This document shows, piece after piece, positions 34,240-43,206 of a stretch of DNA of 64,000 nt. The notes below the pieces were generated by a model. The model was not told the DNA's origin. It did not search any database and saw only the letters and a program-made list of their open reading frames with translations. Within the stretch, counting starts at the first letter, position 1, and each line of letters starts with the position of its first letter. A program made the translations under genes and the position numbers. The DNA lies in contig NZ_BOPA01000024.1 of the NCBI RefSeq assembly GCF_016863515.1, positions 35,261-99,260 on the forward strand, written 5' to 3'. The stretch comes from Micromonospora gifhornensis (GTDB taxonomy: Bacteria; Actinomycetota; Actinomycetes; Mycobacteriales; Micromonosporaceae).

Positions 34240-34477
34240 GGACACCCCCGTGTCGCCTGAACGGTTACCGGACGCGTGGGACGCGCCGCCCACCACCACG
34301 GTAGGTCCCGACCGTTGCGGCGGTGGCGCGTTTGAGGTGATGTCGCAGCTCGCACCGGATCGGCGGACGACGCCCACCCGCCGCCTTCGCAGGCCGGCAG
34401 ACACCGGGTCGGTACATGACGCAGGACGGCCGAACGGAGCGCCGCGATGTCGGCCCGGTCGGATACCGTCGGTTTCC

Positions 34478-37400
34478 ATGGGGACGCAGTCCGGCGCAAT
34501 GCTGATCGGGCGGGAACATCCGGCCGGCCTGCTCCGGGCGGAGCTGGACCGCGCCACCGCCAGTCACGGCGGTCTCGTGCTGGTCGGCGGTGAACCGGGC
34601 ATCGGCAAGACGACGCTGGTGACCGCCGTCGCCGAGGAGGCTCGCCGGCAGGGCGCGCTTGTCCTCGGTGCCGCCTGCTGGGATTCGGCGAGCGCCCCCG
34701 GTTACTGGCCCTGGTTGCAGGTGCTGCGGGGGTTGCGTCGGTCGGCCGCCGACTGGCCGGTGGCCCGGGAGTCCGCCGAGCCGGCCCTGGCCCTGCTGCA
34801 CGGCGAGCCGGCCGGCCACCGCATGGTGAGCGGGTCGCGCGAGGGGGACACGGTCGAGCAGGAGGCGTTCGCGCTCTACGACGCGGTCACCACCGCCCTG
34901 GTCGCCGTCTCCCAACGTCGGCCGGTCGTGGTGGTCCTGGACGACCTGCACTGGGCCGATGCGGCGTCCATGCGGTTGTTGCAGTTCGCCGCCCAGCACA
35001 CCTGGTTCGAGCGGCTGCTGTTCGTCGGCACGTACCGGGACGCCGAGGTCGAGGCGGGTCAGCATCCGCTGCGCCCGCTGCTGATGTCGCTGACCGCCAA
35101 GGCCACCACGATCACCCTCACCGGCCTGTCCCGGGACGAGGTCGGGGTGTTGATCGCCCGCATCACCGGGCAGGAACCCACCTCCGACTGCGTCGACGAC
35201 GTCTACCGGCGCACCGGGGGCAACCCGTTCTTCGTCGAGCAGACCGCTCGGCTCTGGCACGTCGACGGCGCGTCGAGCGGCATCGCGCCCGGTGTCCGGG
35301 AGGTGGTGCGCAGACGGTTGGATCATCTGCCGGACGCCGTGGTCCACGCGCTCGTGGTCGCCGCGGTGCTGGGCCGGGAGTTCCACCGCGCGGTCCTCGC
35401 CGCCGGCGCCGGGCTGCCGCCGACCCGACTCGACCAGCTGCTCGACGTCGCGGTGAGCGCCCGACTCGTGCTCGCCCAGCCCGACGGTGGGTACGCCTTC
35501 GCCCACGACCTGGTCCGGGAGGCGCTCTACGAGGGTCTCGCCGACGACGATCGCAAGGAGCACCACGCGGCCGTGGTCCGCGCCGTCGACGAGCACGCCG
35601 CGCTCGCCGAGCGGCTGGTTCCCGCCGACCTGGCCCGGCACGCCTGGCTGGCCGGTGACCGGCTCGATCCGTACCGCTGCGCCGACCTGCTGATCGCCGC
35701 CGCCCGCGACGCCAGTTGCCGGCTCGCGTTGGACGAGTCGGCCGTGCACCTGCGCCGGGCGCTGGTGGTCAGCCGGGACGAGGTGCAGCGGGTACGCATC
35801 ATGATCGAATTGGCCGACCGCCTCTACCACACCGGCGACCGGGCCGAGGCGAGTCGACTGCTCGCCGAGACCACCGTGCAGGCGTTGGCGGTCGACGAAC
35901 CGGCGCTGCTGGCCCGCTTCGCGCTCAGCGTCCACCGGCACTGTCAACTCAACGGGCGGTCGGAGACCGACACGGAGGCGCTGGTGCGGGAGGCGTACCG
36001 GCGGCTCGTCGGGGAGCCGGTGGCCGACGTGCCGGTCGCGGCCCTGGAAGCCGGCCTGATCAGTGCCACCGAGGAGCTTGCCCGACGCACCCAGGACGAC
36101 GACGCGCTCAGCGTCAGCCTCTGGGCCCGCCACGACGCCGCCTGGGGGCCGGGGACGGCGGCCCGACGCGCCGCGCTCACCGCCGAGATCCGCGAGGTGG
36201 CCCGCCGCTCCGGTGACCAGGAAGGTCCGCTCTGGGCCACCTCGCTGCGCTGGGTCGCGCTACTGGAACTCGGTGATCCGCGTTATCTGGACGAGCTCGC
36301 CGCCTTCGTGACCGCCGGCCGGCGGATCGGCACGGTCCGGCACCGGATGGCAACCAACATCGACAGCGGGATCGTCAGCGCCTTCCGGGGCGACTTCGCG
36401 GGCGCCGAGTCCTGCTACGCCGAACTGCGCAGCCTCGACGACTCCGATCACGAGGAGCACCTGTTCATCGGTCATCACCTGCTCTGGTCGCTGGCGCTGC
36501 TGCGTGGTCGCCTCGACGAGGCGCAGGCGGTGCTCGACGGGCTCGATCCGACCGAGCACCGGTTCCTCGACCTGCTCCAGGCGGTCACCGCAGCCGAACG
36601 CGGCGATCACCGCACCGCCGCCCGGATCGCCGCGCGGCGGGCAGGCGCGGGTGGCGTCCCGGACGGCCAGACCGGCGACGCCGGTTACCCGTCGGTGATC
36701 CTGCCGTTGTGGCTGCGACTGCAGGCTCAGGTCACCGTGGCTGACCCGAGTCGCTGCGAGGCTGCCCGTCAGGCCCTGCTGCCGTACAAGGGGCAGTGGC
36801 TGGTCGCCGTGTACGGCTGCGACATCAGCGGCCCGGTCGACCACTGGCTGGCCGTGGTCGACGCCGCCGACAAGCGCTGGGACGACGCCGTGGCCGGCTT
36901 CACCGCCGCCCGCGACAACGCCGACCGGATGGGTTCCCGGCCCTGGTCGCTGATCGCCCGCACCGCACTGGCCGACGCGCTTGTCGCCCGGGACGGCCCC
37001 GGCGACTCGGCGGTCGCCGTCGGCCTACGCCGCGAAGCCGAGCGCGAGGCCCGCAGCCTCGACATGCGGCAGGTGCTCGCCCGACTGGCCGACCCCACAC
37101 CGGTCGGCTCAGCTCCGGCGCCGGCCGGTGGATCCCTGCCCGAGCCTGAGTCGGGTGGGGCGACAACCGCCCCGGCGTACGAGTTCTGTCGTGACGGGGC
37201 GGTCTGGCGACTCACGTACGGCGGCACCACCGCGTACCTGCCGGACACCAAAGGGCTCAACGACCTGCATCTGCTGCTCGGCTGCCCCGGTGTCGACGTG
37301 CCGGCGGTCGGGCTGCTCGACCCGGCCGCCGGGCCGGAACTCGTCGCCGCTCGCCGGCTCGGCGGTGACGAGATCCTCGACGAGGAGGCCAGGAACCGGT

Positions 37401-37720
37401 ACCGGCGGCACCTGGCGCTGCTCGACGACGAGATCGACCGGGCGGCGATGCGGGACGACACGGCGCGCGTGGCGACCCTCGACGACGAGCGGCGGGCCCT
37501 GATCGGCCAACTGCGTTCGGCTGCCGGTCTGGCCGGACGCAACCGCCGTCTCGGCGACGAGGCGGAACGGGCCCGCAAGACCGTCACCGCCCGGATCCGG
37601 GACACGCTGCGCCGGCTCGACCAGCAACACCCGCCGCTCGCCGCGCACCTGCGTCAGACCGTCTCCACAGGTGCCGCCTGCCGCTACCAGCCCACCGAAC
37701 CCGTGCCGTGGCGACGGTGA
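34478..37720 (+). CDS. Large AAA/STAND-type regulator without LuxR domain
   Basis: 1080 aa from ATG 34478 (ATG 34499 is an alternative, neither has a strong ribosome site). AAA_16 ATPase at about 8-330: GGEPGIGKTT (38-47), VVVVLDDLHWAD (150-161). Residues 350-930 are helical TPR-like repeats. The last ~130 residues contain DEARNRYRRHLALLDDEIDR and RKTVTARIRDTLRRLDQQHP, a winged-helix-like end seen in actinomycete AAA regulators in place of the LuxR helix-turn-helix. Probably a signal-integrating transcription regulator. Convergent with the DrrB-like permease. Confidence 0.8.
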   Translation: MGTQSGAMLIGREHPAGLLRAELDRATASHGGLVLVGGEPGIGKTTLVTAVAEEARRQGALVLGAACWDSASAPGYWPWLQVLRGLRRSAADWPVARESAEPALALLHGEPAGHRMVSGSREGDTVEQEAFALYDAVTTALVAVSQRRPVVVVLDDLHWADAASMRLLQFAAQHTWFERLLFVGTYRDAEVEAGQHPLRPLLMSLTAKATTITLTGLSRDEVGVLIARITGQEPTSDCVDDVYRRTGGNPFFVEQTARLWHVDGASSGIAPGVREVVRRRLDHLPDAVVHALVVAAVLGREFHRAVLAAGAGLPPTRLDQLLDVAVSARLVLAQPDGGYAFAHDLVREALYEGLADDDRKEHHAAVVRAVDEHAALAERLVPADLARHAWLAGDRLDPYRCADLLIAAARDASCRLALDESAVHLRRALVVSRDEVQRVRIMIELADRLYHTGDRAEASRLLAETTVQALAVDEPALLARFALSVHRHCQLNGRSETDTEALVREAYRRLVGEPVADVPVAALEAGLISATEELARRTQDDDALSVSLWARHDAAWGPGTAARRAALTAEIREVARRSGDQEGPLWATSLRWVALLELGDPRYLDELAAFVTAGRRIGTVRHRMATNIDSGIVSAFRGDFAGAESCYAELRSLDDSDHEEHLFIGHHLLWSLALLRGRLDEAQAVLDGLDPTEHRFLDLLQAVTAAERGDHRTAARIAARRAGAGGVPDGQTGDAGYPSVILPLWLRLQAQVTVADPSRCEAARQALLPYKGQWLVAVYGCDISGPVDHWLAVVDAADKRWDDAVAGFTAARDNADRMGSRPWSLIARTALADALVARDGPGDSAVAVGLRREAEREARSLDMRQVLARLADPTPVGSAPAPAGGSLPEPESGGATTAPAYEFCRDGAVWRLTYGGTTAYLPDTKGLNDLHLLLGCPGVDVPAVGLLDPAAGPELVAARRLGGDEILDEEARNRYRRHLALLDDEIDRAAMRDDTARVATLDDERRALIGQLRSAAGLAGRNRRLGDEAERARKTVTARIRDTLRRLDQQHPPLAAHLRQTVSTGAACRYQPTEPVPWRR

Positions 37721-37747
37721 CCGGTCTGCCGGTCCCCGCCACGGCAC
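37703..37747. terminator. Nested stem-loop at the convergent end of AAA regulator and ABC permease genes
   Basis: Outer arms GTGCCGTGGCG (37703-37713) and CGCCACGGCAC (37737-37747), inner arms GACCGG/CCGGTC (37719-37724, 37729-37734). It spans the AAA stop codon and ends 10 bases before the permease stop at 37757. Likely bidirectional terminator. Confidence 0.65.
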
Positions 37748-37756
37748 GGGTGCTGC

Positions 37757-38614
37757 TCAGCGGCGGTTGTAGCGGTACATGGTCAGGGTGCCGAAGACCA
37801 CGATGAACAGGGCGCTCCACACCACCATCCAGGTCATGCTCGACGCGTCCGTCGTACCGCCCATCGCGGCGCGCACCGACGACACCAGGTGCGTGATCGG
37901 GTTGGCCTTGACGAACGCCTGGAGCCAGCCCGGCATGGTCGACGGGTCGACGAAGACGTTGCTGAGGAAGGTCAGCGGGAACAGCACCATCATGCTGACC
38001 CCCATCACGGACTTCTCGCTGCGCAGGATGAGCCCGAAGAACGTCCACACCCAGGAGAACGCGAACGAGAAGACCACGAGCAGGCCGATCCCGGCGAGTA
38101 CGCCGAGCACCCCACCGTCGGGGCGGAAGCCGAGCACCAGCCCGACGCTCAGGATCACCACCGCCGCCAGGATGTAGCGCAGCACGTCCCCGACGATCAT
38201 GCCGACCAGCGCGGCGGGTCGCCACACCGGCAGCGTCCGGAACCGGTCGAAGACGCCCTTCTCGATGTCGGTGTTCAGCCCGACCCCGGTGTACATGGTG
38301 ATCATCACGACGCTTGTCACCATGATGCCCGGCAGGAAGAACTGCAGGTAGTCACGCGGGCTGTCGGCGAGCGCCCCGCCGAACAGGTACGTGAACATCA
38401 GCACCATGATGATCGGGAACGCCGTCACGTCGAACAGCTGCTCCGGCACGTGCTTGATCTTGAGTAGGGCGCGCCAGCTGAACGCCAGCGACGCCGCCAG
38501 CGGGCTGGGTCGGGGCGGTCGCTGCCCCGGCGCGAGGATCGTCGCCAACGCCTCGGTCGACGGCACGTAGACCGACGGCGCCCGGCCGCTCGAGGTGGCG
38601 GTGTCGCTGCTCAT
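37757..38614 (-). CDS. ABC-2 permease, DrrB-like
   Basis: 285 aa from ATG 38614, overlapping the ATPase stop by 4 bases. Six membrane segments including FPIIMVLMFTYLFGGALADS, GVSMMVLFPLTFLSNVFVDP and PTGLV-like AFVKANPITHLVSSVRAAMG, the DrrB/Mrp family signature 'P.W....NP.T..V...R'. Exports an antibiotic or lipid across the membrane with the ATPase encoded upstream. Substrate unknown. Confidence 0.88.
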   Translation of the reverse strand: MSSDTATSSGRAPSVYVPSTEALATILAPGQRPPRPSPLAASLAFSWRALLKIKHVPEQLFDVTAFPIIMVLMFTYLFGGALADSPRDYLQFFLPGIMVTSVVMITMYTGVGLNTDIEKGVFDRFRTLPVWRPAALVGMIVGDVLRYILAAVVILSVGLVLGFRPDGGVLGVLAGIGLLVVFSFAFSWVWTFFGLILRSEKSVMGVSMMVLFPLTFLSNVFVDPSTMPGWLQAFVKANPITHLVSSVRAAMGGTTDASSMTWMVVWSALFIVVFGTLTMYRYNRR

Positions 38615-39624
38615 CGGGCTGCCTCCAGGGCTTCCGGCTCGGCTTCGGCCGGCACGGCGGGACGGTCGGTCAGGGCCAGGAAGACCTCGTCCAGGCTCGG
38701 CTGGCCGAGGGAGAAGTCGTCCACCACGATCCCGGCGCGGGACAGCTCGCCCAGCGCCCGGGCCGCCTGGGCACCGGCGTCGAGGTCGCTGCCGTCCCCG
38801 CCGACCCGGGCGGTGATCGCCACCGGATCCGGATCCAGCTGCACGGGCACACCGAGGGTGGTCCGCAGCAGCTGCTCGGCGTCCGGCCGCTTCGCCGCGT
38901 CCCGCAGGCGTAGGTGGATGGTGCCGGAGCCGACCGACGACTTCAACTCGCCCGGGGTGCCCTCCGCGATCACCCGGCCGTGGTCGACCACCGCGATCCG
39001 GCTGGCCAGCTTGTCGGCTTCGTCGAGGTACTGGGTGGTCAGCAGGACGGTGGTGCCGTGGGCCACCACCGCCCGGACGATCTCCCACACCTGGTTGCGG
39101 CTGCGCGGGTCGAGCCCGGTCGTCGGTTCGTCGAGGAACAGCAGGTCGGGTGTGCTGAGGATGCTCGCCGCGATGTCGATGCGCCGCCGCATGCCGCCTG
39201 AGTACTTCTTGACCTGCCGACCGGCGGCCTCGGTCAGCCCGAACGCCTCCAGCAGCTGCTCGGCCCGCGCCCGGGCGGCCGCCCTGTTCAGACCGAGCAG
39301 ACGACCCAGCAGAACCAGGTTCTCCGTGCCGGTCAGGTCCTCGTCGACGGAGGCGTACTGGCCGGTCAGGCTGACCCGGGCGCGGACCGCGTCGGCCTCG
39401 CCGACAACGTCGTGGCCGAAGACCCGGGCCTGCCCGCCGTCCGGGCGCAGCAGCGTGGCCAGCACCCGCACCGCAGTGGTCTTGCCGGCACCGTTCGGGC
39501 CGAGCAGCCCGTACACGGCACCGGCGGGCACCGCCAGGTCCAGTCCGGCGAGCGCATGGGTCTCGCCGAACGACTTGGTCAGCCCCGCGGCCTCGATGGC
39601 GAGGCCGGTGGCGCGTCTACTCAT
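38611..39624 (-). CDS. ABC transporter ATPase, DrrA-like
   Basis: 337 aa from ATG 39624 with GGAAGGAAG upstream. Walker A GLLGPNGAGKTT, ABC signature KYSGGMRRRIDIA, Walker B LLFLDEPTTGLDPRSR, H-loop TTVLLTTQYLDEADKLA; the C-terminal ~100 residues carry the DrrA-type regulatory domain ending SLDEVFLALT. Forms the export complex with the permease downstream. Genuine self-resistance role cannot be told from a general exporter because no biosynthetic genes lie nearby. Confidence 0.92.
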   Translation of the reverse strand: MSRRATGLAIEAAGLTKSFGETHALAGLDLAVPAGAVYGLLGPNGAGKTTAVRVLATLLRPDGGQARVFGHDVVGEADAVRARVSLTGQYASVDEDLTGTENLVLLGRLLGLNRAAARARAEQLLEAFGLTEAAGRQVKKYSGGMRRRIDIAASILSTPDLLFLDEPTTGLDPRSRNQVWEIVRAVVAHGTTVLLTTQYLDEADKLASRIAVVDHGRVIAEGTPGELKSSVGSGTIHLRLRDAAKRPDAEQLLRTTLGVPVQLDPDPVAITARVGGDGSDLDAGAQAARALGELSRAGIVVDDFSLGQPSLDEVFLALTDRPAVPAEAEPEALEAAR

Positions 39625-39817
39625 GATCTTGTTCTTCCTTCCGTCCGGGACTTCTGCGGGTCGCCAGAGCACCGGCGGTACGCCCGTACGCGCGACTCGC
39701 ATGCTGCCCCACCACAGCGCACGCGTACGACAGTTCGCAGCGTGGCCGACCACTGCTACAACGATGGCGGCCGGCGGTGGTTGTAGCCAGCTTCGCCCTA
39801 CTGGCGCGAGACGGCGA

Positions 39818-39852
39818 CCGGCCGCCGCTAGATCCGATCTAGCGGCGGCCGG
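39818..39852 (-). terminator. Perfect 17-bp palindrome downstream of the aldo/keto reductase
   Basis: CCGGCCGCCGCTAGATC (39818-39834) and GATCTAGCGGCGGCCGG (39836-39852) pair fully around a single C. It begins 28 bases after the minus-strand stop at 39880. Terminator by position; the tight loop also makes a cruciform or protein-binding palindrome conceivable. Confidence 0.7.
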
Positions 39853-39879
39853 CGAACAACCTCGAGGTCAGCTCGGCAT

Positions 39880-40719
39880 CTACCCGAAGGTGTCCGGGTG
39901 CGGGCCGGTCCGTCCGTCCTCACCCCGGTCCAGCCGGGTGATCCGTTCCATGGTCGCCTCGTCCAGCGCGAAGTCGAAGATCTGGAAGTTCTCCGCCATC
40001 CGCGTCGGCGTGACCGACTTCGGGAAGACCACGTCGCCGCGCTGGATGTGCCAGCGCAGCACCACCTGGGCCGGCGTGCGGCCGAGCTGCGCGGCGATGT
40101 CGGTGATGGTCGGGTCGTCGAGCACCGCACCCTGGGCGATGGGCGACCACGCCTCGGTGACGATGCCGTTCTTCGCGCCGTACGCCCGCACCTCGTCGTT
40201 GCTGAGATAGGGGTGCGCCTCGATCTGGTTGACCGCGGGCACCACCTCCGTCTCGGCGGCCAGCCGCTCCAGGTGCGGCACCTGGAAGTTGGACACCCCG
40301 ATGGACCGGGCCCGGCCGTCGGCCTTGAACTCCTCCAGCACCTTCCAGGTGGAGACGAAGTCACCGTCGTGGCGGGTCGGCAGCGGCCAGTGGATCAGGA
40401 ACAGGTCGAGGTAGTCGGTGCGCAGCGCGTCCAGCGACGCCTGGAACGCCGCGCGGGCGTCCGCCGGACGGTGGGCGTTGTTGTTGAGCTTGCTGGTGAG
40501 GTAGACCTCCTCGCGGGCCAGCCCCGCGGCGCGTACGCCCTGACCGACCTCGGCCTCGTTGCCGTAACCCTGCGCGGTGTCGATGTGCCGGTAGCCGATG
40601 TCCAGCGCGCGGCGTACCGCCTCGGTGGTGTCGGCCGGGGAGATCTGGAACACCCCGAAGCCGAGCTGCGGGATGGTGTTGCCGTCGTTCAGCGTGACGG
40701 TCGGAATGGTGTTCGCCAT
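39880..40719 (-). CDS. Aldo/keto reductase
   Basis: 279 aa from ATG 40719. Family marks: LGFGVFQI at the N-terminus, GYRHIDTAQGYGNE with catalytic Asp and Tyr, LTSKL with the catalytic Lys, IHWPLP with the His, ARSIGVSNFQVPHLERL and VVFPKSVTPTRMAENF for NADPH binding. Cytosolic NADPH-dependent reductase of carbonyls, closest in pattern to 2,5-diketo-gluconate reductases. Divergent from the Ycf46-type gene. Confidence 0.93.
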   Translation of the reverse strand: MANTIPTVTLNDGNTIPQLGFGVFQISPADTTEAVRRALDIGYRHIDTAQGYGNEAEVGQGVRAAGLAREEVYLTSKLNNNAHRPADARAAFQASLDALRTDYLDLFLIHWPLPTRHDGDFVSTWKVLEEFKADGRARSIGVSNFQVPHLERLAAETEVVPAVNQIEAHPYLSNDEVRAYGAKNGIVTEAWSPIAQGAVLDDPTITDIAAQLGRTPAQVVLRWHIQRGDVVFPKSVTPTRMAENFQIFDFALDEATMERITRLDRGEDGRTGPHPDTFG

Positions 40720-40866
40720 CGCATCGGCTTACCCGTTGACGTCGAACTTCGCACGTCGACCCGCCGCTGTCGATGCCGCTGGCGGAGTTACTTCCGAGTA
40801 TCGGCACAGGTGAGAGCTGTTATGGTTTGCCCTCGTCGGCGGTGCTCTGCGGGGAGGAAATGCGGC

Positions 40867-42513
40867 GTGGTAATTGCGTTCCGCGATGCGCTGGCCCAGA
40901 TGTTCAAGGCCCGGTTTCCGATTCTCTACGTCGAGTCCTCCGAGGAACAGCGGGTCGTCGCCGAGGTCTGCGCCATCGCCGGGGACGCCAGGGCGGTGCG
41001 TACGCCCCGCGCTGTCTGGACCTGGTCGCTGACCACCGGGCTGGTGACGCCCGACGGCACGCCTCGCCAGGGCACCACCGATCCCGAGGCCGCGCTCGAC
41101 GCCGCGTTGCGGGTCGACCAGCCGAGCGTACTGATCTTCAAGGACCTGCATCCGGCGCTCGGCGCCGACGGCCGACCCGGCAGTCCCGGCCTGATCCGGC
41201 GGCTGCGGGATCTGGTCGCCGCGTTCAAGTCCGGCCCGGTGCCGCGCACCCTCGTGCTGGTCTCGCCGGTGCTGCACATCCCGGCCGAGCTGGACAAGGA
41301 AGTGACGATCGTCGACTTCCCGCTGCCCACTGAGGCGGAGATCCGGCAGGTGCTGGACGCGATGATCGCCGCCAACGCCGCCAACGGACGCATCCAGATG
41401 GTGCTGGACGAGCCCGGTCGGGAACGGTTCGCCAAGGCGGCCCTGGGGCTCACCCTGCACGAGGCGGAGAACGCCTTCGCCCGGGCGATGGTCAACGACG
41501 GGATGCTCGACGCTCACGACCTCGAGGTGGTGCACGAGGAGAAGCGGCAGACCGTCCGCAAGTCGGGGCTGCTGGAGTTCGTCGAAGCCGACGTCGACCT
41601 CGACGACGTCGGTGGGTTGGAGAACCTCAAGCGGTGGCTGGCCAAGCGGGACGGGTCCTGGCTGGCGGAGGCGGCCGCGTACGGGCTGCCCGCGCCGCGG
41701 GGCGTGCTGATCACCGGGGTGCCCGGCTGCGGCAAGTCGCTGACCGCGAAGGCGATCGCCGCCGCCTGGGGGTTGCCGCTGCTGCGGCTGGACATCGGTC
41801 GGGTCTTCGCCGGGCTCGTCGGCTCCAGCGAGCAGAACATGCGCACCGCCATCCGTACGGCCGAGGCCAGCGCCCCCTGCGTGCTCTGGATCGACGAGAT
41901 CGAGAAGGGCTTCGCCGGTGGCACCGGCGATTCCGGCACCTCCACCCGGGTCTTCGGGTCCTTCCTGACCTGGATGCAGGAGAAGAAGCAGTCAGTCTTC
42001 GTCATCGCCACCGCCAACAACATCGAGGCGCTGCCTCCGGAGCTGCTCCGCAAGGGGCGCTTCGACGAGATCTTCTTCGTCGACCTGCCGACCCGCGCCG
42101 AACGGGCCTCGATCTGGCGGGTTCACCTCGCCCGACGGCTGCGCAATCCGGCCGTCGCCGGTGGGCTGACCCTCGACGAACCGCTGCTCGCCGAACTCGC
42201 CGCCCTGAGCGAGGGCTACTCGGGGGCGGAGATCGAGCAGGCGGTGGTCGGCGGGCTCTTCGACGCCTTCTCCGAGCGTCGCCCGTTGCGCCGCGACGAC
42301 CTGGCCCAGTCGGTGGTGAGCATGGTGCCGCTGAGCGTCACCCAGGCCGAGCGGATCGACGCCCTGCGTACCTGGGCCGACACCCGGGCCGTCGCCGCCA
42401 CCGCCGCCGAGGACTGGGACGGTGGCGCCCGGTCCGGCCCCCGCGACGAGGTCCCCCCGCCCGTCGCCCCGCCCGCTGCGCGCGGGCAGGGTGGACGAGC
42501 GGTGGAATTCTGA
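40867..42513 (+). CDS. Ycf46-type AAA ATPase
   Basis: 548 aa from GTG 40867 with GGGGAGG upstream; the open frame runs further back but without a ribosome site. An N-terminal ~240-residue domain (FPILYVESSEEQRVVAEVCA, PSVLIFKDLHPAL, RTLVLVSPVLHIP) is followed by the AAA core: GVPGCGKS (284-291), VLWIDEIEKGF (339-349), sensor ATANN, LLRKGRFDEIFFVDLP. This is the architecture of chloroplast/cyanobacterial Ycf46. Function is unresolved in any organism I can name with certainty. First of five genes with small gaps or overlaps: DUF1257-like, DUF2997, HhH protein, radical SAM. Confidence 0.88.
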   Translation: MVIAFRDALAQMFKARFPILYVESSEEQRVVAEVCAIAGDARAVRTPRAVWTWSLTTGLVTPDGTPRQGTTDPEAALDAALRVDQPSVLIFKDLHPALGADGRPGSPGLIRRLRDLVAAFKSGPVPRTLVLVSPVLHIPAELDKEVTIVDFPLPTEAEIRQVLDAMIAANAANGRIQMVLDEPGRERFAKAALGLTLHEAENAFARAMVNDGMLDAHDLEVVHEEKRQTVRKSGLLEFVEADVDLDDVGGLENLKRWLAKRDGSWLAEAAAYGLPAPRGVLITGVPGCGKSLTAKAIAAAWGLPLLRLDIGRVFAGLVGSSEQNMRTAIRTAEASAPCVLWIDEIEKGFAGGTGDSGTSTRVFGSFLTWMQEKKQSVFVIATANNIEALPPELLRKGRFDEIFFVDLPTRAERASIWRVHLARRLRNPAVAGGLTLDEPLLAELAALSEGYSGAEIEQAVVGGLFDAFSERRPLRRDDLAQSVVSMVPLSVTQAERIDALRTWADTRAVAATAAEDWDGGARSGPRDEVPPPVAPPAARGQGGRAVEF

Positions 42514-42541
42514 GTGCCATGCCGAGTACGGGAGACCGATC

Positions 42542-42994
42542 ATGAGCATCTCGCTGGTACTGCTGCCGCTGGCCGTGGCGGCCGTGGCGGCGGCGCAGGG
42601 CGTTTCAGCCGGACGCGACGGGCAGGGCCGGGTGGTCTGCCAGGTGCAGACCCGGATGCGCGACGAGACACTGCTCGCCGCCGCGCTGCACGACACCGCC
42701 GCGGTGGTCGGCGTCGACCAGGACGCCATCACCGCGGAGTGGACGGGCGTACGGGCCAGGTTCCAGCGCGGTGCCGACGGCATCTGGACGGCGCACTTCG
42801 CCGGCGAGGTCGACGAGCAGCGGGCCGTCGAGGTGGTCCGGGCCATCGATGTCGCGTACGGGCGGCAGGTCCAGCGGGCGGTGCTGGAGCGGCTGCGCCA
42901 GCAGGCCCCCGCCGCCGGGCTGCGGCTGGAGTCCGAACAGGTGGTCGAGGACGACAGCGTACGGCTGGTGTTCGCCGTCGAGGGGCGGTCCTGA
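42542..42994 (+). CDS. DUF1257 (Ycf35)-like protein
   Basis: 150 aa from ATG 42542. After a hydrophobic N-terminal helix, VVCQVQTRMRDETLLAAALH and the later QVQRAVLERLRQQAPAAG and EDDSVRLVFAVEG follow the DUF1257 pattern, a family that is encoded beside Ycf46 in many genomes. Assignment relies on this context as much as on sequence. Soluble-domain function unknown. Confidence 0.65.
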   Translation: MSISLVLLPLAVAAVAAAQGVSAGRDGQGRVVCQVQTRMRDETLLAAALHDTAAVVGVDQDAITAEWTGVRARFQRGADGIWTAHFAGEVDEQRAVEVVRAIDVAYGRQVQRAVLERLRQQAPAAGLRLESEQVVEDDSVRLVFAVEGRS

Positions 42995-43206
42995 TGGCCG
43001 AGCGACCGCGAATCGTGATCACCGTGAGCAGTTCGGGTGAGGTGAGCGCCGAGACGCACGACATCTTCGGCGACAAGTGCCTGGACTATGTCGACGTGCT
43101 GGAGGATCTGCTGGCGGCCCGTACGCTGCACAGCGCCTTCACCGCCGACCACGCCCGTACCGCCACGGTCCTGCGCCAGGAGAAGCACGATGTCGAGCGG
43201 GCATGA
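42994..43206 (+). CDS. DUF2997 protein
   Basis: 70 aa, ATG 42994 overlapping the DUF1257 stop (TGATG). RIVITVSSSGEVSAETHDIF, then GDKCLDYVDVLEDLL, matches the short DUF2997 pattern 'I.V.I...G.V..ET.G..G..C'. DUF2997 is a standing partner of DUF1257 and Ycf46. One conserved Cys (GDKCLDY). Function unknown. Confidence 0.78.
   Translation: MAERPRIVITVSSSGEVSAETHDIFGDKCLDYVDVLEDLLAARTLHSAFTADHARTATVLRQEKHDVERA

Noticed and set aside
38625..39100. Second ABC permease frame upstream of the permease at 38614
   Set aside because: It is the shadow of the ATPase gene; the ABC signature and Walker motifs lie in the ATPase frame.
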